From: Streptomyces sp. AV19
Lineage (GTDB): Bacteria > Actinomycetota > Actinomycetes > Streptomycetales > Streptomycetaceae
DNA length: 64,000 nt
Assembly: GCF_015999245.1 (NCBI RefSeq)
Contig: NZ_JAEAMR010000016.1
Location: 62,001 to 126,000 of the forward strand
Direction of reading: 5' to 3'
Shown here: positions 1 through 9,545 of the stretch, piece after piece
How positions within the stretch are numbered: the first letter of the stretch is position 1
Layout of the letters: every line of letters starts with the position of its first letter
The notes under the pieces: model-generated
Told to the model about the DNA's origin: nothing
What the model saw: only the letters and a program-made list of their open reading frames with translations
Databases searched by the model: none
Translations under genes and position numbers: made by a program

Positions 1-668
1 GCGCGGGCGAAGGAACGCAGATAGGGCGTCGGGGCGGGGCCGCTCAGGAAGTCGCGTACCGCTCTGAGGACTTCGGGTCCGGGCCGGGCCTCGACGAGCC
101 CGACCACGCCCTGGAGCAGGGATGCCTCGAGTCGTCTGGTTCCGCCGCCGTACATCACCTCGAAGAGGTCGCTCCAGCCCGCGAGCGAGGCCACCGTTCG
201 CACCCGTCGGTCCGTGGCGGCGGTCCGCAGGCTGATGCCGGCTCCGTACGAGACGCCGCAGAAGCCCACCCGGTGGGCGTCGGCGGCAGTGTGCCGCACG
301 GCCCAGTCGATCACCCGGGAGGCGTCGGCGACGTCCTCCGCGTCGGCCAGGCCGAAGCTGCCGCTCGACCCCAGGAAGCCGCGTGGCTGGTAGGTGACGA
401 CGACGAATCCGGCGGCCGCGAACCGCAGTGCCGGGACGGCGTAGATGTCGGCGGGCAGCAGGAACGGCCCCGGCATCACGATCAGCGGGTGCGGACCGGG
501 GCCGGGCGGCCGGTACACCTCGGCGCGCAGCCATACGCCGGGCGCGGTCCTGATGGCGGTGAGGAGCGGCCCGCCCGCCGACGGCCGCCCGGCGGCGGGT
601 GCCGCCGAGGACAGCGCGACGAGTACCGCCGCCAGCACGGCGGCCAGCAGGGCTCTGACAGCTCTCAT
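1..668 (-). CDS. Secreted alpha/beta-hydrolase, S15/CocE-like (3' end outside window)
   Basis: The reading frame starts at ATG 668 behind AAAAAGGGGAGAG and runs off the left edge, so about 222 residues are visible. The first 25 residues form a signal peptide (MRAVRALLAAVL, then an alanine-rich stretch). A hydrolase core follows with LIVMPGP (oxyanion strand), YQPRGFLGSSG and the nucleophile elbow GVSYG near residue 141. PRGxxxS next to GVSYG resembles the X-Pro dipeptidyl-peptidase/cocaine-esterase class. The catalytic Asp and His should lie outside the window. The gene is 35 bp downstream of another hydrolase and the PKS on the same strand, so it is probably the third gene of that operon. 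Substrate unknown. Confidence 0.75.
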   Translation of the reverse strand, partial: MRAVRALLAAVLAAVLVALSSAAPAAGRPSAGGPLLTAIRTAPGVWLRAEVYRPPGPGPHPLIVMPGPFLLPADIYAVPALRFAAAGFVVVTYQPRGFLGSSGSFGLADAEDVADASRVIDWAVRHTAADAHRVGFCGVSYGAGISLRTAATDRRVRTVASLAGWSDLFEVMYGGGTRRLEASLLQGVVGLVEARPGPEVLRAVRDFLSGPAPTPYLRSFAR

Positions 669-676
669 CTCTCCCC

Positions 677-720
677 TTTTTCAGCGGTGCGTTTCAGCTT
701 TTTCAGCGGTACGTTTCAGC
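677..720. repeat. 22-bp tandem duplication (two copies, one mismatch)
   Basis: Two adjacent 22-bp units (677-698 and 699-720) beginning TTTTTCAGCGG differ at one base, and a partial third copy follows. The array covers the stop codon of the 703-1641 hydrolase and its downstream spacer. In the minus reading direction it therefore duplicates the C-terminal codons and TGA of that gene upstream of the next ribosome binding site. Confidence 0.9.
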
Positions 721-1641
721 GGTGCAGTAGGGGAGTTCGTCGATCCGTCGTCCCGAGAAGAAGCGGAGCAGGATCTCGGAGAACTCCTCCGGTCGTTCCA
801 GGCAGAGCAGATGGCCCGCGTCGGCCACCGTCGCGAAGACCGCCCCGGGGACCGCGTCGGCCACCCGCCGCCCGGCGTGCGGAGGGGTGCAGACGTCGTG
901 TTCGCCCGTGAACACCAGCGTCGGTACGTCCCGGACGCCGGGGCGGAGCCGTGGATGGGCGAGAAGCCGTTCGTAGTGGTCCGCGTACTGCTCCGTGGTC
1001 TCCCGCGACAGGCCGCCGAACTGGGAACGCAGCATGAAGGCGAGCGCCTCGTCGCGGCCGGACCGGCCGGACGCGCCGGTCGTCGGCAGCAGTTGGCCCA
1101 CGACGGCCTCGGCGAACTCGACCGTCCGTCCGGCGCGCAGCAGGGCCGCCATCCTGGCGCACACCTCCCTCGTCTCCGCGGGCATCCGGTCGGCCACGCC
1201 CGACAGCGCCAGCCGTGCGACGCGGTCCGCGCCGTGCCGGGCGAAGCCGTAGGAGATGAAGGCGCCGTAGGAGACACCGGCCAGGTTGACGCGAGGCAGG
1301 GCGAGTTCGGTCAGCAGATGGCCGAGTGCACCGGTGTAGAAGCCGCTGCCGTGGCGAACGGGGAGCCTGCCGGTGTTTCCGGAGCCGGGGAGGTCCACGG
1401 TGATGACGTCGGCGTACGGGGCGAGGAACCGTTGGTGGACCGTCCAGGAATCCTTGTTCTGGAAGGCGCCGCCCACGAGGAGGACGGGATCGAGGCGGGG
1501 GTGCTCGCTCCGCACGACGCGCCATTCGATGCCGTAGCCCTCGTAGGTCAGCCTTCCGGTCTCGACGCGTTCTTCGTTCGCTGGCTCTTCGCCCGTTGGC
1601 TCTTCGCTCGTTGACTCTTCGTTCGCCGGCTCTTCGTTCAC
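703..1641 (-). CDS. Alpha/beta-hydrolase following the PKS (possible chain-release enzyme)
   Basis: The protein has 312 residues and starts at GTG 1641 after AGAAGAG, 33 bp behind the PKS stop. Residues 2-24 are five tandem acidic pentapeptides (E-E in every unit), followed by a proline-iminopeptidase-like fold. The nucleophile elbow is GVSYG (Ser124), the acid is in GEHD and the histidine in AGHLL. The PKS ends with its ACP and has no thioesterase, so a stand-alone hydrolase in the same operon is the natural candidate for product release; this is inference from position. The start could lie after the acidic repeats, since the fold begins near residue 28. Confidence 0.8.
   Translation of the reverse strand: MNEEPANEESTSEEPTGEEPANEERVETGRLTYEGYGIEWRVVRSEHPRLDPVLLVGGAFQNKDSWTVHQRFLAPYADVITVDLPGSGNTGRLPVRHGSGFYTGALGHLLTELALPRVNLAGVSYGAFISYGFARHGADRVARLALSGVADRMPAETREVCARMAALLRAGRTVEFAEAVVGQLLPTTGASGRSGRDEALAFMLRSQFGGLSRETTEQYADHYERLLAHPRLRPGVRDVPTLVFTGEHDVCTPPHAGRRVADAVPGAVFATVADAGHLLCLERPEEFSEILLRFFSGRRIDELPYCTAETYR
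1564..1638 (-). repeat. Five 15-bp coding tandem repeats at the hydrolase N-terminus
   Basis: Immediately after the GTG start, five imperfect 15-bp units encode NEEPA, NEEST, SEEPT, GEEPA and NEERV. The unit length is a multiple of three, so copy-number changes would keep the frame and alter only the length of an acidic tail. Confidence 0.85.
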
Positions 1642-1674
1642 GAGCTCTTCTTCACAGTCCTTCCCGAAAGGAGT

Positions 1675-4600
1675 TCAGGGGTGGTCCGGGGCCGTGGGGC
1701 GGCCGATCCTGGGCAGGGAGCGTCGGGCGAGGTCGGTGATGCCGGTCGCGGTGACGACCTCGACGGACGGGATGGTGCAGCCGAGCCTGCGCCGGGCGGC
1801 GACGACCAGCTCGGCGGCCATCAGCGAGTCCAGTCCGAGCCGGTCGAGCCGGCGGGAGCGGTCGATGCGGGCGGCGTCGGTCTGCAGGATGGTGGCGAGC
1901 TCCTCGGTGAGGACGTCGGCCAGGAGCCGTACGGCGTCGTCCGTGGGCAGCGCGGCGACGCGGTGGCGCAGTTCCCCGGGGCCGGGGCCGGCCCGGACCT
2001 CGCCGGTGATCAGCAGGGCGGCGAAGCGGGAGCGGTCGAGGGCGGGCAGGACCTCCCGCAGGCGTTCCCAGTCGAAGCGCCCGGCGGTCATCTGCTCCGC
2101 CCCGGTGGCGAGGAATTCCTTGACGGCCGCCCGGCATTCGGCGGGGCTCACGGACCGCAGGCCGGCCCGTGCCAGCCGTTCGCCCGCCTGCCGGATCCGG
2201 GCCGCGAAGCCCGTCTCGCCCACGGCGCCCCAGGCGACGGCCAGCCCGGGCGCTCCGGCGCGGCGGCGGGCGCGGACCAGTGCTTCGAGGCCGAGGTTGC
2301 CCGCCGCGTAGGCGGCCTGCCCCTGGGTGCCGGCGACCGCGGCGATCGAGGAATAGGCGAGGAAGAGGTCCATGGGCCGGCCGGTGGTGAGCCGGTCCAG
2401 CAGGAGTCCGCCGAGCAGCTTGGGGGCCAGGACGGGCCGGATGCGCTCCGGCGTCAGCTCGGCGAGCGCGGCGTCGTCGACACCCATCGTGCTGTGGACG
2501 ATGCCGCGCACCGGGTGCCCGGCGGTGTCGGAGGCCGCCAACAGGCGGCCGAGGGCGGCGGCGTCGGTGACGTCCAGCGCGTGCGTGGTGACCTGGGCGC
2601 CCGCCCGGCCGAGCGCGGCGACCAGGTCGGCGCTGCCGGGGGTGGCCGGGCCCCGGCGGCCGGCCAGGGCCAGATGACGGGCGCCGAGCTCGACGAGCCA
2701 GCCGGCGGTGGCGGCACCGAGTCCGCTCAGGCCGCCGACCACCAGATAGGTGGCGTCGGGGTCGAGGCGTTCGGGGCGCGCGGCGGCTTCGACGGGCGGC
2801 GGCTCCGTGAGGTCGATGACCACCTTGCCCAGGTGACGGGAGTGCCGGAGGGTCTGCAGGGCCTCGGCGACCCGGGCGGCCGGCAGGCACCGGTGGGGCA
2901 GCGGCCGGTAGTGGCCGGCGGTGACGTGGCCGGCCAGTTCCCGGAAAGGGGCGGCGGCGGCTTCCGGATCGAGGAGGAGCCTGGCGACGTCGACGGTGAA
3001 GAAGGCGTTGTTGTCCCTCAGCAGGCCGAGAGGCAGCGGGGTGTTGGCATAGACGTCGCGCTTGCCCAGCTCGACGAAGCGGCCTCCGGCGCGCAGCGCC
3101 CCGGCGCCGCGCAGGAGCGCTTCGCCGGCGAGGGAGTTGACCACGACATCGACGCCCCGGCCGTCGGTGAGCCGGCGGACCTCGTCGGCGAAGTCCAGGC
3201 CGCGCGAGTACAGGACGTGTTCGACGCCCAGCAGCCGGAGCAGGGCGCGCTTGGCCGGAGTGCCGGCGGTGGCGATCACCGTCGCGCCTTGCCGGCGGGC
3301 GAGTTGGAGAACGGCCTGTCCGATCCCGCCCGCTCCCCCGTGCACCAGAACCGTCTCGCCGGGGGTGAGCCGGGCGAGACGGGTCAGGCCCTGCTGGGCG
3401 GTCAGGAAGACCACGGGCAGGGTCGCGGCCTCGGCGAAGCCCATCCCGTCGGGTATCCGCCCCACCAGCCGGGCGTCCGCCCGTACCCGGGAGGCGAGGG
3501 AGCCGCCGACGACGGCGAACACCCGGTCACCGCGGGCGAGTCCGTCGACTCCGGCACCGACATCAGTGATCACGCCCGCGCATTCCAGCCCCAGCTGCGC
3601 GGCCGAGGCCGCGCCGGGATCCGCTCCCGGAGGCAGCAGGCCCGCAGCGAACAGCGCGTCACGGTAGTTCAGCCCGGCGGCCCGTACGTCGATGGCCACC
3701 TGTCCCGGACCGGGGCCGGCGGGAGGCGCGGCCACCCAGGCGAGCCGGGGGGAGAGCCCGGACTCGCGCAACTCCAGCCGGAACTCGCCAGGTTCCCCGG
3801 GGTCAGGTGGTTGTGCGGGCGGGCGCCCGGGGACGATCGCGGCGGTGAACCGGCCGCCCGGGGTGAGCGCCACCTCGTCGTCCTCGGGAGGCCGGGTGAG
3901 CTCCCGGGCGAGGCGGCGGGCGTCGCGGGCGGGGTCCGGGCCGCGTGGGAAGGAGATGCGGCGGACGGCGACGGACGGATGCTCGTTGGCGAACGTCCGG
4001 GCGGCACCCCATGCGGCGGCGTCGCGCGGGTGGGTGGCGGCCTCGGGCGCGGGCAGCACCCCGCAGGGGCGGGTGACCAGGGAGAGGGCCGGGTGCGCGG
4101 CGGCGGTGAACCGGGCGCGGCCGGCCAGCGCGGCCAACGTGCCGATGCGGGCCACGGCTTCGTCCAGCGCGGCCGACGGATCGGCGGCCGCGGCCGGGTC
4201 CTCGCCGAACAGCAGCACGACGTGCGGGTGCGTACCGGCGGCGGCCGGCAGGGCGTCCCAGTCCTCGGCGCGGGCGGGCGGGCGGATGACGGGGACGGCC
4301 GCGCCGTCCCGTTCCAGTTCGGCCGCGAGCGCGCGGGGCAGGGCGTCCTCGGGCTGCTCGGCGGCGATGATCCAGCGCACCGGCGACGGGGTGGGGCGGG
4401 CCCCGGGCGCGGTGGCCGGGGCGGGGCGCCGGGCGCGGCGGCCGAGCAGGACGGACCGGGTGCGGGAGGCCGTTCCGGGCGCGTCGCCGGCCAGGCGTAC
4501 CTCGGTGAACCCGCTCTCCTCCAGCAGCGTGGCCCAGCGCGCGGCCGTCAGCAGGGGGGAGTCCGGGCGCAGGTCGGTGTCGGTGCGGGACCAGGAGCCG

Positions 4601-7600
4601 TCCAACAGGCCGGGGACGAGAGCGCCGGGCCGCGGGTCGTGCGGCTCGGCCGCCAGCAGCTGTCCTCCGTCGGTGAGGAGCCATGCGCAGTGCCGCACCG
4701 CGGTGCGCAGGTCGGCGGTGGTGTGCAGGGCGTCGGTGGCGACGAGGAGGTCGAAGGTGCCTTCGGTGAATCCCTGGGCGGCCGGGTCGGCGTTCAGGTC
4801 GAGGGGGCGGCAGGTGAGGAAGGTGTGGTCCGCGAAGCGGGCGCGGGCGCGGGGCAGCAGGGCGGCCGAGGGGTCGGTGAAGACGTAGTGGGTGCGTTCG
4901 GGCGGCAGGACGGTCAGCAGCTCGGCCGTGCGGCCGCCGGTGCCGCCGCCCGCTTCCAGGATCCGCAGCGGCCGGTCGGCCGGCCATGCCGCGACCGCCG
5001 CCCGCAGCAGTTCCCGGGTGGTGCGGCGGGCGAACCGGCAGTCGGGCAGGGTGTCGTCGAGGTCGTCGAGAAGGTGCCGGTCCGCCTCGGTGACGACCGC
5101 CGTCAGGGGATCCGCCCGGCCGCGCAGGATGTCCGTCAGCTGGTCTCCGCAACGGGCGAGCAGGGCCAGTGCCGTGGCGTTGACCGGCGGTCCTCCGGCC
5201 GGGGCGGAGCGTACCGCCGCGGCGGGGTCCGGCCGGCCCCGGAGCCGCCAGCGGGCTTCGTCGCCCTCCGTGCGGCCGGCCCGCTCCAGGAGGCCCTCGT
5301 CCTCCGCGAGGGAGAGCAGCAGCCGGGCGAGCGCCGCGTAGGCGGGGAGCAGTCCGGCGGCCAGCAGCTCGCCGAGGGTGAACTCGCCGGTCCCGGGCAG
5401 GATTTCGGTCACCGCGCGGACGAAAAAGTGTGCCTGGACCGCCTCGTTGAGCCGCGTGGCCGCGTCGGGGTGCTCCCGTGCGTACGCGGCAGTCAGCGCG
5501 GCGCGCCGGGCGGCGGTCGCGGCGAGCAGGGCGTCGGGGCCGGGCAGGGGTGAGGGCGGGACCTCGTCGTCGGGTCGCGGGGCCGCACGCAGCACGGTCT
5601 CCAGGTGCTGGACCGGGACGGCGGAGCCGACGACACGCCGCAGGCGGCAGCCCGTCATCTCGAGAACCACCGCGCCGTCCTCGTCGGTGACGGTCAGATC
5701 CCAGGTCGCCCCCAGGGCGCCGAGCTCACGGCAACGGGCGTGGACCCGGCCGGCCGACGGGAGTTCACGCCAGGACCGGAGGGCGTCCACGGCGACCGGG
5801 AGGTACAGCGCCTCCTGCCCGCCGAGGACGGCGGCCAGGTGCGAGGCCGCCTGCACCCCGGCGTCCAGCAGCGGCGGATGGGCCCGGTGACCGGTGGCGG
5901 GGGGCTCGCCCCGGTAGGCGATGAGTGCTTCGCCGTCTCCCGCCGTGACCTCGGCGAGGGTGCGGAAGGCGGGCCCCAGGCACAGGCCGCGGCCGGCGGC
6001 GCGGGCGTATGCCTCGGCGACGGAGATGTCGCGGTGGACGCGCTTGCGGATGCCCTCGATGTCGAGCGGGGCGGGACGGGGGCACAGCAGCCGGCGGACA
6101 CGGCACCGGGCATGCTCCTGCCAGGCGCCGTCCGTTCCGGCCGGGCGGGCGGCCACCCGCAGGATCTGGGACTCGTCGGACAGCGAGATGTGGACCTCCA
6201 GGCCCGTGGTGTCGTCGTCCCAGGGCACGGTCATGGCGCGGGTGATGCTCAGCTGCTCGATCTCGGCGGGGCCCTCGGCGGTCTGCCGTACGGCGGCGAG
6301 GGCCATCTCCGCGTAGCCCACGGCGGGCATCACGACGGCTCCGTCCACCCGGTGGTCGGCCAGCCAGGGGAGCCGAGCGGGCTCCAGGGGCCCGGACCAG
6401 GCGGGTTCGGAGGCGGGCAGGCGGGGGCCCAGCAGGGGGTGCGGGGCGGGCCGTCCGGTGTCGCTGCGGTTCCACCAGGCGGGGTCGCCGTTCCAGTGCC
6501 GCTCGCGCTGCCAGGGGTAGGCGGGCAGGTCGGCCACGCGCCCGCCGTCGGGAAAGCGGGCGCGCCAGTCCGTCTCCGCGCCGGCGGCCAGGGCCCGGGC
6601 CGCCGCCCGGCGCACGGTGGTGGGGCCGTCGCCGGTGCGGGTGCAGGTCGGCACCGTGACCACCGGTTCCGGATTCCGGTCGGTGATCCGCTTCAGGTAG
6701 GGGGTGAGGACGGGGTGCGGGCCGATCTCGACCAGGATGTCGCAGCCCTCGTCGAGCAGGGTCTCGGTGGCCTGGGTGAAGAGCACGGGTTCGCGGACGT
6801 TGCGCCACCAGTAGCCGGCGTCCAGCCGCTCCCCGGGCAGGAGGCCGCCGCTGACGGTCGAGACGAAGGGGACGGGGCCCGGCGTCGGCCGCAGGCCGGA
6901 CAGGGCCGCGCGCAGGTGTGGCTCGACGGGGTCCATGGCGCGGCTGTGGTAGGCGTGCCGGATGTCGAGCATGCGGAAGAACACGCCCCGGGCGGCGAGT
7001 TGACGGCCCAGGGCTTCCAGGTCGTGCTCCGTCCCGGAGAGCGTGACGTCCGTGGGGCTGTTGATCCCGGCGATCTCGATGGTGCCGGGGTACGCGGCGA
7101 CGGCCTCGCGCGCCTCGCGTACGGGCAGGCCGACGGCCGCCATGGTGCCCTGCCCGGCGGTGGGGGCCTGGGCACGGCTGCGCGCGGCGACCACCAGAGC
7201 CGCGGCGGGGAGGTCGAGGGCGCCGGCGGCGAACGCGGCGGCGATCTCCCCGACGCTGTGCCCGAGCACGGCAAAGGGTGTGATGCCCAGGTGCTTCAAC
7301 AGGGCGGTCACACCGGCCTGGACGGCGAACAGCAGCGGCTGGGCGTACTCGGCCGTGCTCGGGTGGTGCGGCGCCGCGGCCGACAGTTCGGCCCGGACGG
7401 ACCAGCCCAGGTGCGGGCGGAGGGCGGCGTCGGCCTCGTCCACCGCCGCGCGGAAGACCGGCTCCGCCGCCAGCAGGTCCGCTCCCATGCCGGCCCACTG
7501 CGAGCCGTTCCCGGAGTAGACGAACGCGGCCTTCCCCCGGGCGACCGCTTCCCCGGCGGCGGTGGCGCCGGGCGGCTCCCGGCCTTCGGCCAGGGCCCGC

Positions 7601-9120
7601 AGGCCGCGGACGGCATCGGCGGGATCCGCCGCCAGGACCACCGCACGGTGCTCATGGCGGCCGCGGCGGCACGCCAGCGTATAGGCCACGTCGTGGAACT
7701 CGGACCGGCCGGCGCCGGCCAGCCGGTCGGCCGTGCGGCCGGCGGTCGTGACGAGGGCCTGTGGGGTGCGGGCGGTGATCAGCACCGGCAGGGCGGCCGG
7801 GGCGGCGCCCCGCACCGGGGCGGGGGCGGTGGGCGGCGCGGCGAGGACCAGGTGGGCGTTGGCTCCGCCGAATCCGAAGGAGTTCACCCCGACGAGCGGG
7901 CGGCCTGTCTCCACGATGGGGCGGGGGCGGACGACCGGTGCCAGATTCCAGCTCTCGAAGGGGATGTGCGGGTTCGGCGGCTCGGCGTACAGGGTCGGCG
8001 GCACCCGGCGGTGCCGCAGCACGAGCAGGGCCTTGAACAGCCCGGCCATGCCGGATGCCGCTTCCTGGTGGCCGAGGTTGCTCTTGACCGAGCCGATCGG
8101 CAGCGGGCCCCCGGTGCGGCGTGCCGACAGGGCGTGGTGGATCGCCGCGCACTCGATGGGGTCGCCGGAGGGCGTGCCGGTGCCGTGCGCCTCGAAGTAG
8201 GCGAGGTCGTCCGGTACGGCTCCGGCCCGGGCGTACGCTTCCCGCAACAGGGCTTCCTGGGCGGCCCCGTTGGGCAGCGCGATGCCCGTGGTGCGGCCGT
8301 CGTTGTTGGCCGCGGATGCCAGGATGACCGCGTGCACCCGGTCGCCGTCGGCGATCGCGTCGGACAGCCGCTTGAGAAGGACGATGCCGCCGCCCTCGGA
8401 GCGCACATAGCCGTCCGCGTCGGCGGCGAAGGCCCGGCATCGCCCGGTGGGCGAGAGCATGCCGGCGGCGGAGAAACCCACGAAGCCGAAGGGGTTGATG
8501 AGGATGTTGACGCCGCCTGCCAGGGCCGTGCGGGAGCGGCCGGCCCTCAGGTGCTCGCACGCGCGGTGGACGGCGGTGAGCGCGGAGGAGCAGGCGGTGT
8601 CGACGGCCGTGCTCTCCCCGTGCCAGTCCATCGCGTGGGAGAGCCGGTTGGCGGTGTTGGCCATGGCGGCGCCGGACATGGAATAGGGGTTGACGCTCTC
8701 CGGCCCGGCGGACTGCAGATCGCCGTAGTCGTGGCTGGAGACGCCGATGAACACCCCGGTGTCCGAACCGGCCAGGCTGCCGCGGTCGATGCCCGCGTCG
8801 TCGAGCGCCTCGACCGTCATTTCCAGCAGCAGCCGCTGCTGGGGGTCCATGCGGGACGCCTCGCGGGGCGAGATGCCGAAGAACTCCGCGTCGAATCCGG
8901 CGATGTCGGCGAGGAAGCCGCCGGCCGCGCTGTATCCCTTGCCCGCCCGGCGGCGACGCGCGTCGATGAAGACGGCGAGGTCGAAGCGGTCGACGGGTAC
9001 GGTCGTCACCAGGTCACGCGCGCCGTCCAGGGCGGCCCACAGGCCGGCCAGGTCGTCGATCCCACCGGGCATCCTGCAGGCGGTTCCCACGATCGCGATG
9101 GGTTCGTCGCCCTGATCCAT
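1675..9120 (-). CDS. Highly reducing, C-methylating single-module type I polyketide synthase
   Basis: A 2481-residue megasynthase, order KS (6-430), AT (525-840), DH (905-1180), C-methyltransferase (1290-1545), ER (1745-2060), KR (2095-2290), ACP (2390-2465). Visible catalytic residues: KS Cys177 in DTACSS plus EAHGTGT and NLGH; AT Ser622 in GHSVGE with HAYH near 722, a malonyl-type signature; DH His923 (HxxxGxxxxP) and LLDAGVQ; MT EAGGGTGG (Glu1389); ER GGAGGIG; KR GGLSGLG and Tyr2271 in AAYAAGN; ACP Ser2432 in LGLDSL. All domains look intact. There are no docking helices, second module or TE, so iterative use is inferred. The order matches fungal highly reducing PKSs. A branched, alpha-methylated, largely saturated chain is the expected product type. 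The start is ATG 9120, reading MDQGDEPIAIVG. Confidence 0.95.
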   Translation of the reverse strand: MDQGDEPIAIVGTACRMPGGIDDLAGLWAALDGARDLVTTVPVDRFDLAVFIDARRRRAGKGYSAAGGFLADIAGFDAEFFGISPREASRMDPQQRLLLEMTVEALDDAGIDRGSLAGSDTGVFIGVSSHDYGDLQSAGPESVNPYSMSGAAMANTANRLSHAMDWHGESTAVDTACSSALTAVHRACEHLRAGRSRTALAGGVNILINPFGFVGFSAAGMLSPTGRCRAFAADADGYVRSEGGGIVLLKRLSDAIADGDRVHAVILASAANNDGRTTGIALPNGAAQEALLREAYARAGAVPDDLAYFEAHGTGTPSGDPIECAAIHHALSARRTGGPLPIGSVKSNLGHQEAASGMAGLFKALLVLRHRRVPPTLYAEPPNPHIPFESWNLAPVVRPRPIVETGRPLVGVNSFGFGGANAHLVLAAPPTAPAPVRGAAPAALPVLITARTPQALVTTAGRTADRLAGAGRSEFHDVAYTLACRRGRHEHRAVVLAADPADAVRGLRALAEGREPPGATAAGEAVARGKAAFVYSGNGSQWAGMGADLLAAEPVFRAAVDEADAALRPHLGWSVRAELSAAAPHHPSTAEYAQPLLFAVQAGVTALLKHLGITPFAVLGHSVGEIAAAFAAGALDLPAAALVVAARSRAQAPTAGQGTMAAVGLPVREAREAVAAYPGTIEIAGINSPTDVTLSGTEHDLEALGRQLAARGVFFRMLDIRHAYHSRAMDPVEPHLRAALSGLRPTPGPVPFVSTVSGGLLPGERLDAGYWWRNVREPVLFTQATETLLDEGCDILVEIGPHPVLTPYLKRITDRNPEPVVTVPTCTRTGDGPTTVRRAAARALAAGAETDWRARFPDGGRVADLPAYPWQRERHWNGDPAWWNRSDTGRPAPHPLLGPRLPASEPAWSGPLEPARLPWLADHRVDGAVVMPAVGYAEMALAAVRQTAEGPAEIEQLSITRAMTVPWDDDTTGLEVHISLSDESQILRVAARPAGTDGAWQEHARCRVRRLLCPRPAPLDIEGIRKRVHRDISVAEAYARAAGRGLCLGPAFRTLAEVTAGDGEALIAYRGEPPATGHRAHPPLLDAGVQAASHLAAVLGGQEALYLPVAVDALRSWRELPSAGRVHARCRELGALGATWDLTVTDEDGAVVLEMTGCRLRRVVGSAVPVQHLETVLRAAPRPDDEVPPSPLPGPDALLAATAARRAALTAAYAREHPDAATRLNEAVQAHFFVRAVTEILPGTGEFTLGELLAAGLLPAYAALARLLLSLAEDEGLLERAGRTEGDEARWRLRGRPDPAAAVRSAPAGGPPVNATALALLARCGDQLTDILRGRADPLTAVVTEADRHLLDDLDDTLPDCRFARRTTRELLRAAVAAWPADRPLRILEAGGGTGGRTAELLTVLPPERTHYVFTDPSAALLPRARARFADHTFLTCRPLDLNADPAAQGFTEGTFDLLVATDALHTTADLRTAVRHCAWLLTDGGQLLAAEPHDPRPGALVPGLLDGSWSRTDTDLRPDSPLLTAARWATLLEESGFTEVRLAGDAPGTASRTRSVLLGRRARRPAPATAPGARPTPSPVRWIIAAEQPEDALPRALAAELERDGAAVPVIRPPARAEDWDALPAAAGTHPHVVLLFGEDPAAAADPSAALDEAVARIGTLAALAGRARFTAAAHPALSLVTRPCGVLPAPEAATHPRDAAAWGAARTFANEHPSVAVRRISFPRGPDPARDARRLARELTRPPEDDEVALTPGGRFTAAIVPGRPPAQPPDPGEPGEFRLELRESGLSPRLAWVAAPPAGPGPGQVAIDVRAAGLNYRDALFAAGLLPPGADPGAASAAQLGLECAGVITDVGAGVDGLARGDRVFAVVGGSLASRVRADARLVGRIPDGMGFAEAATLPVVFLTAQQGLTRLARLTPGETVLVHGGAGGIGQAVLQLARRQGATVIATAGTPAKRALLRLLGVEHVLYSRGLDFADEVRRLTDGRGVDVVVNSLAGEALLRGAGALRAGGRFVELGKRDVYANTPLPLGLLRDNNAFFTVDVARLLLDPEAAAAPFRELAGHVTAGHYRPLPHRCLPAARVAEALQTLRHSRHLGKVVIDLTEPPPVEAAARPERLDPDATYLVVGGLSGLGAATAGWLVELGARHLALAGRRGPATPGSADLVAALGRAGAQVTTHALDVTDAAALGRLLAASDTAGHPVRGIVHSTMGVDDAALAELTPERIRPVLAPKLLGGLLLDRLTTGRPMDLFLAYSSIAAVAGTQGQAAYAAGNLGLEALVRARRRAGAPGLAVAWGAVGETGFAARIRQAGERLARAGLRSVSPAECRAAVKEFLATGAEQMTAGRFDWERLREVLPALDRSRFAALLITGEVRAGPGPGELRHRVAALPTDDAVRLLADVLTEELATILQTDAARIDRSRRLDRLGLDSLMAAELVVAARRRLGCTIPSVEVVTATGITDLARRSLPRIGRPTAPDHP

Positions 9121-9545
9121 AGCCCCTCCCCCGGTGGACTCGGCCGACAGGCATACCGTGGGGATCGTGGCAGATACGGAGCGTGACGAACAAGGCCGTT
9201 GGGGCCTTCCCGCTCATCCAGGTGGTCAAGCCCCGCGGGACGATTAGGGGTTGGTCATGTCGGGTAAAGGGACACACCCTTCGCGCGCGTCAGCGGCCCC
9301 AGGACGCTCCCGCCGCAGCAGAGGACACACCTCGCGTTGCAGGCGAGCAGCCTAACGCCCTTGACCGAAACCACGGAAGAGGCACGTCCGTTTCGGGCCG
9401 TCTCCGTAGCGCCTCGGCTACAGGCCGGCCAACTCGGCCTCCGCAAGGGGAAATCCGGGGGCGCACGGCGCGTTCGCCGGCGTGCGGGCACGGGTAGGCG
9501 CAGCAGGCAGACAGCACACGTGAATTCCGGGGAAAGGACGAATTC
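9121..9545. other. Divergent intergenic region between PKS and DUF4232 gene
   Basis: This 425-bp stretch must hold the promoters of the PKS operon (leftward) and the DUF4232 gene (rightward). No gene-like frame on either strand shows family features. GGGGAAAGGACG just before 9546 is the ribosome binding site of the rightward gene. I could not single out a convincing operator. Confidence 0.5.

Noticed and set aside
1681..5553. Very long open frames on the plus strand opposite the PKS (also 5605-9186)
   Set aside because: They are antisense images of a GC-rich coding strand: low-complexity Gly/Arg/Gln composition, no domains, while the minus frame has complete PKS motifs.
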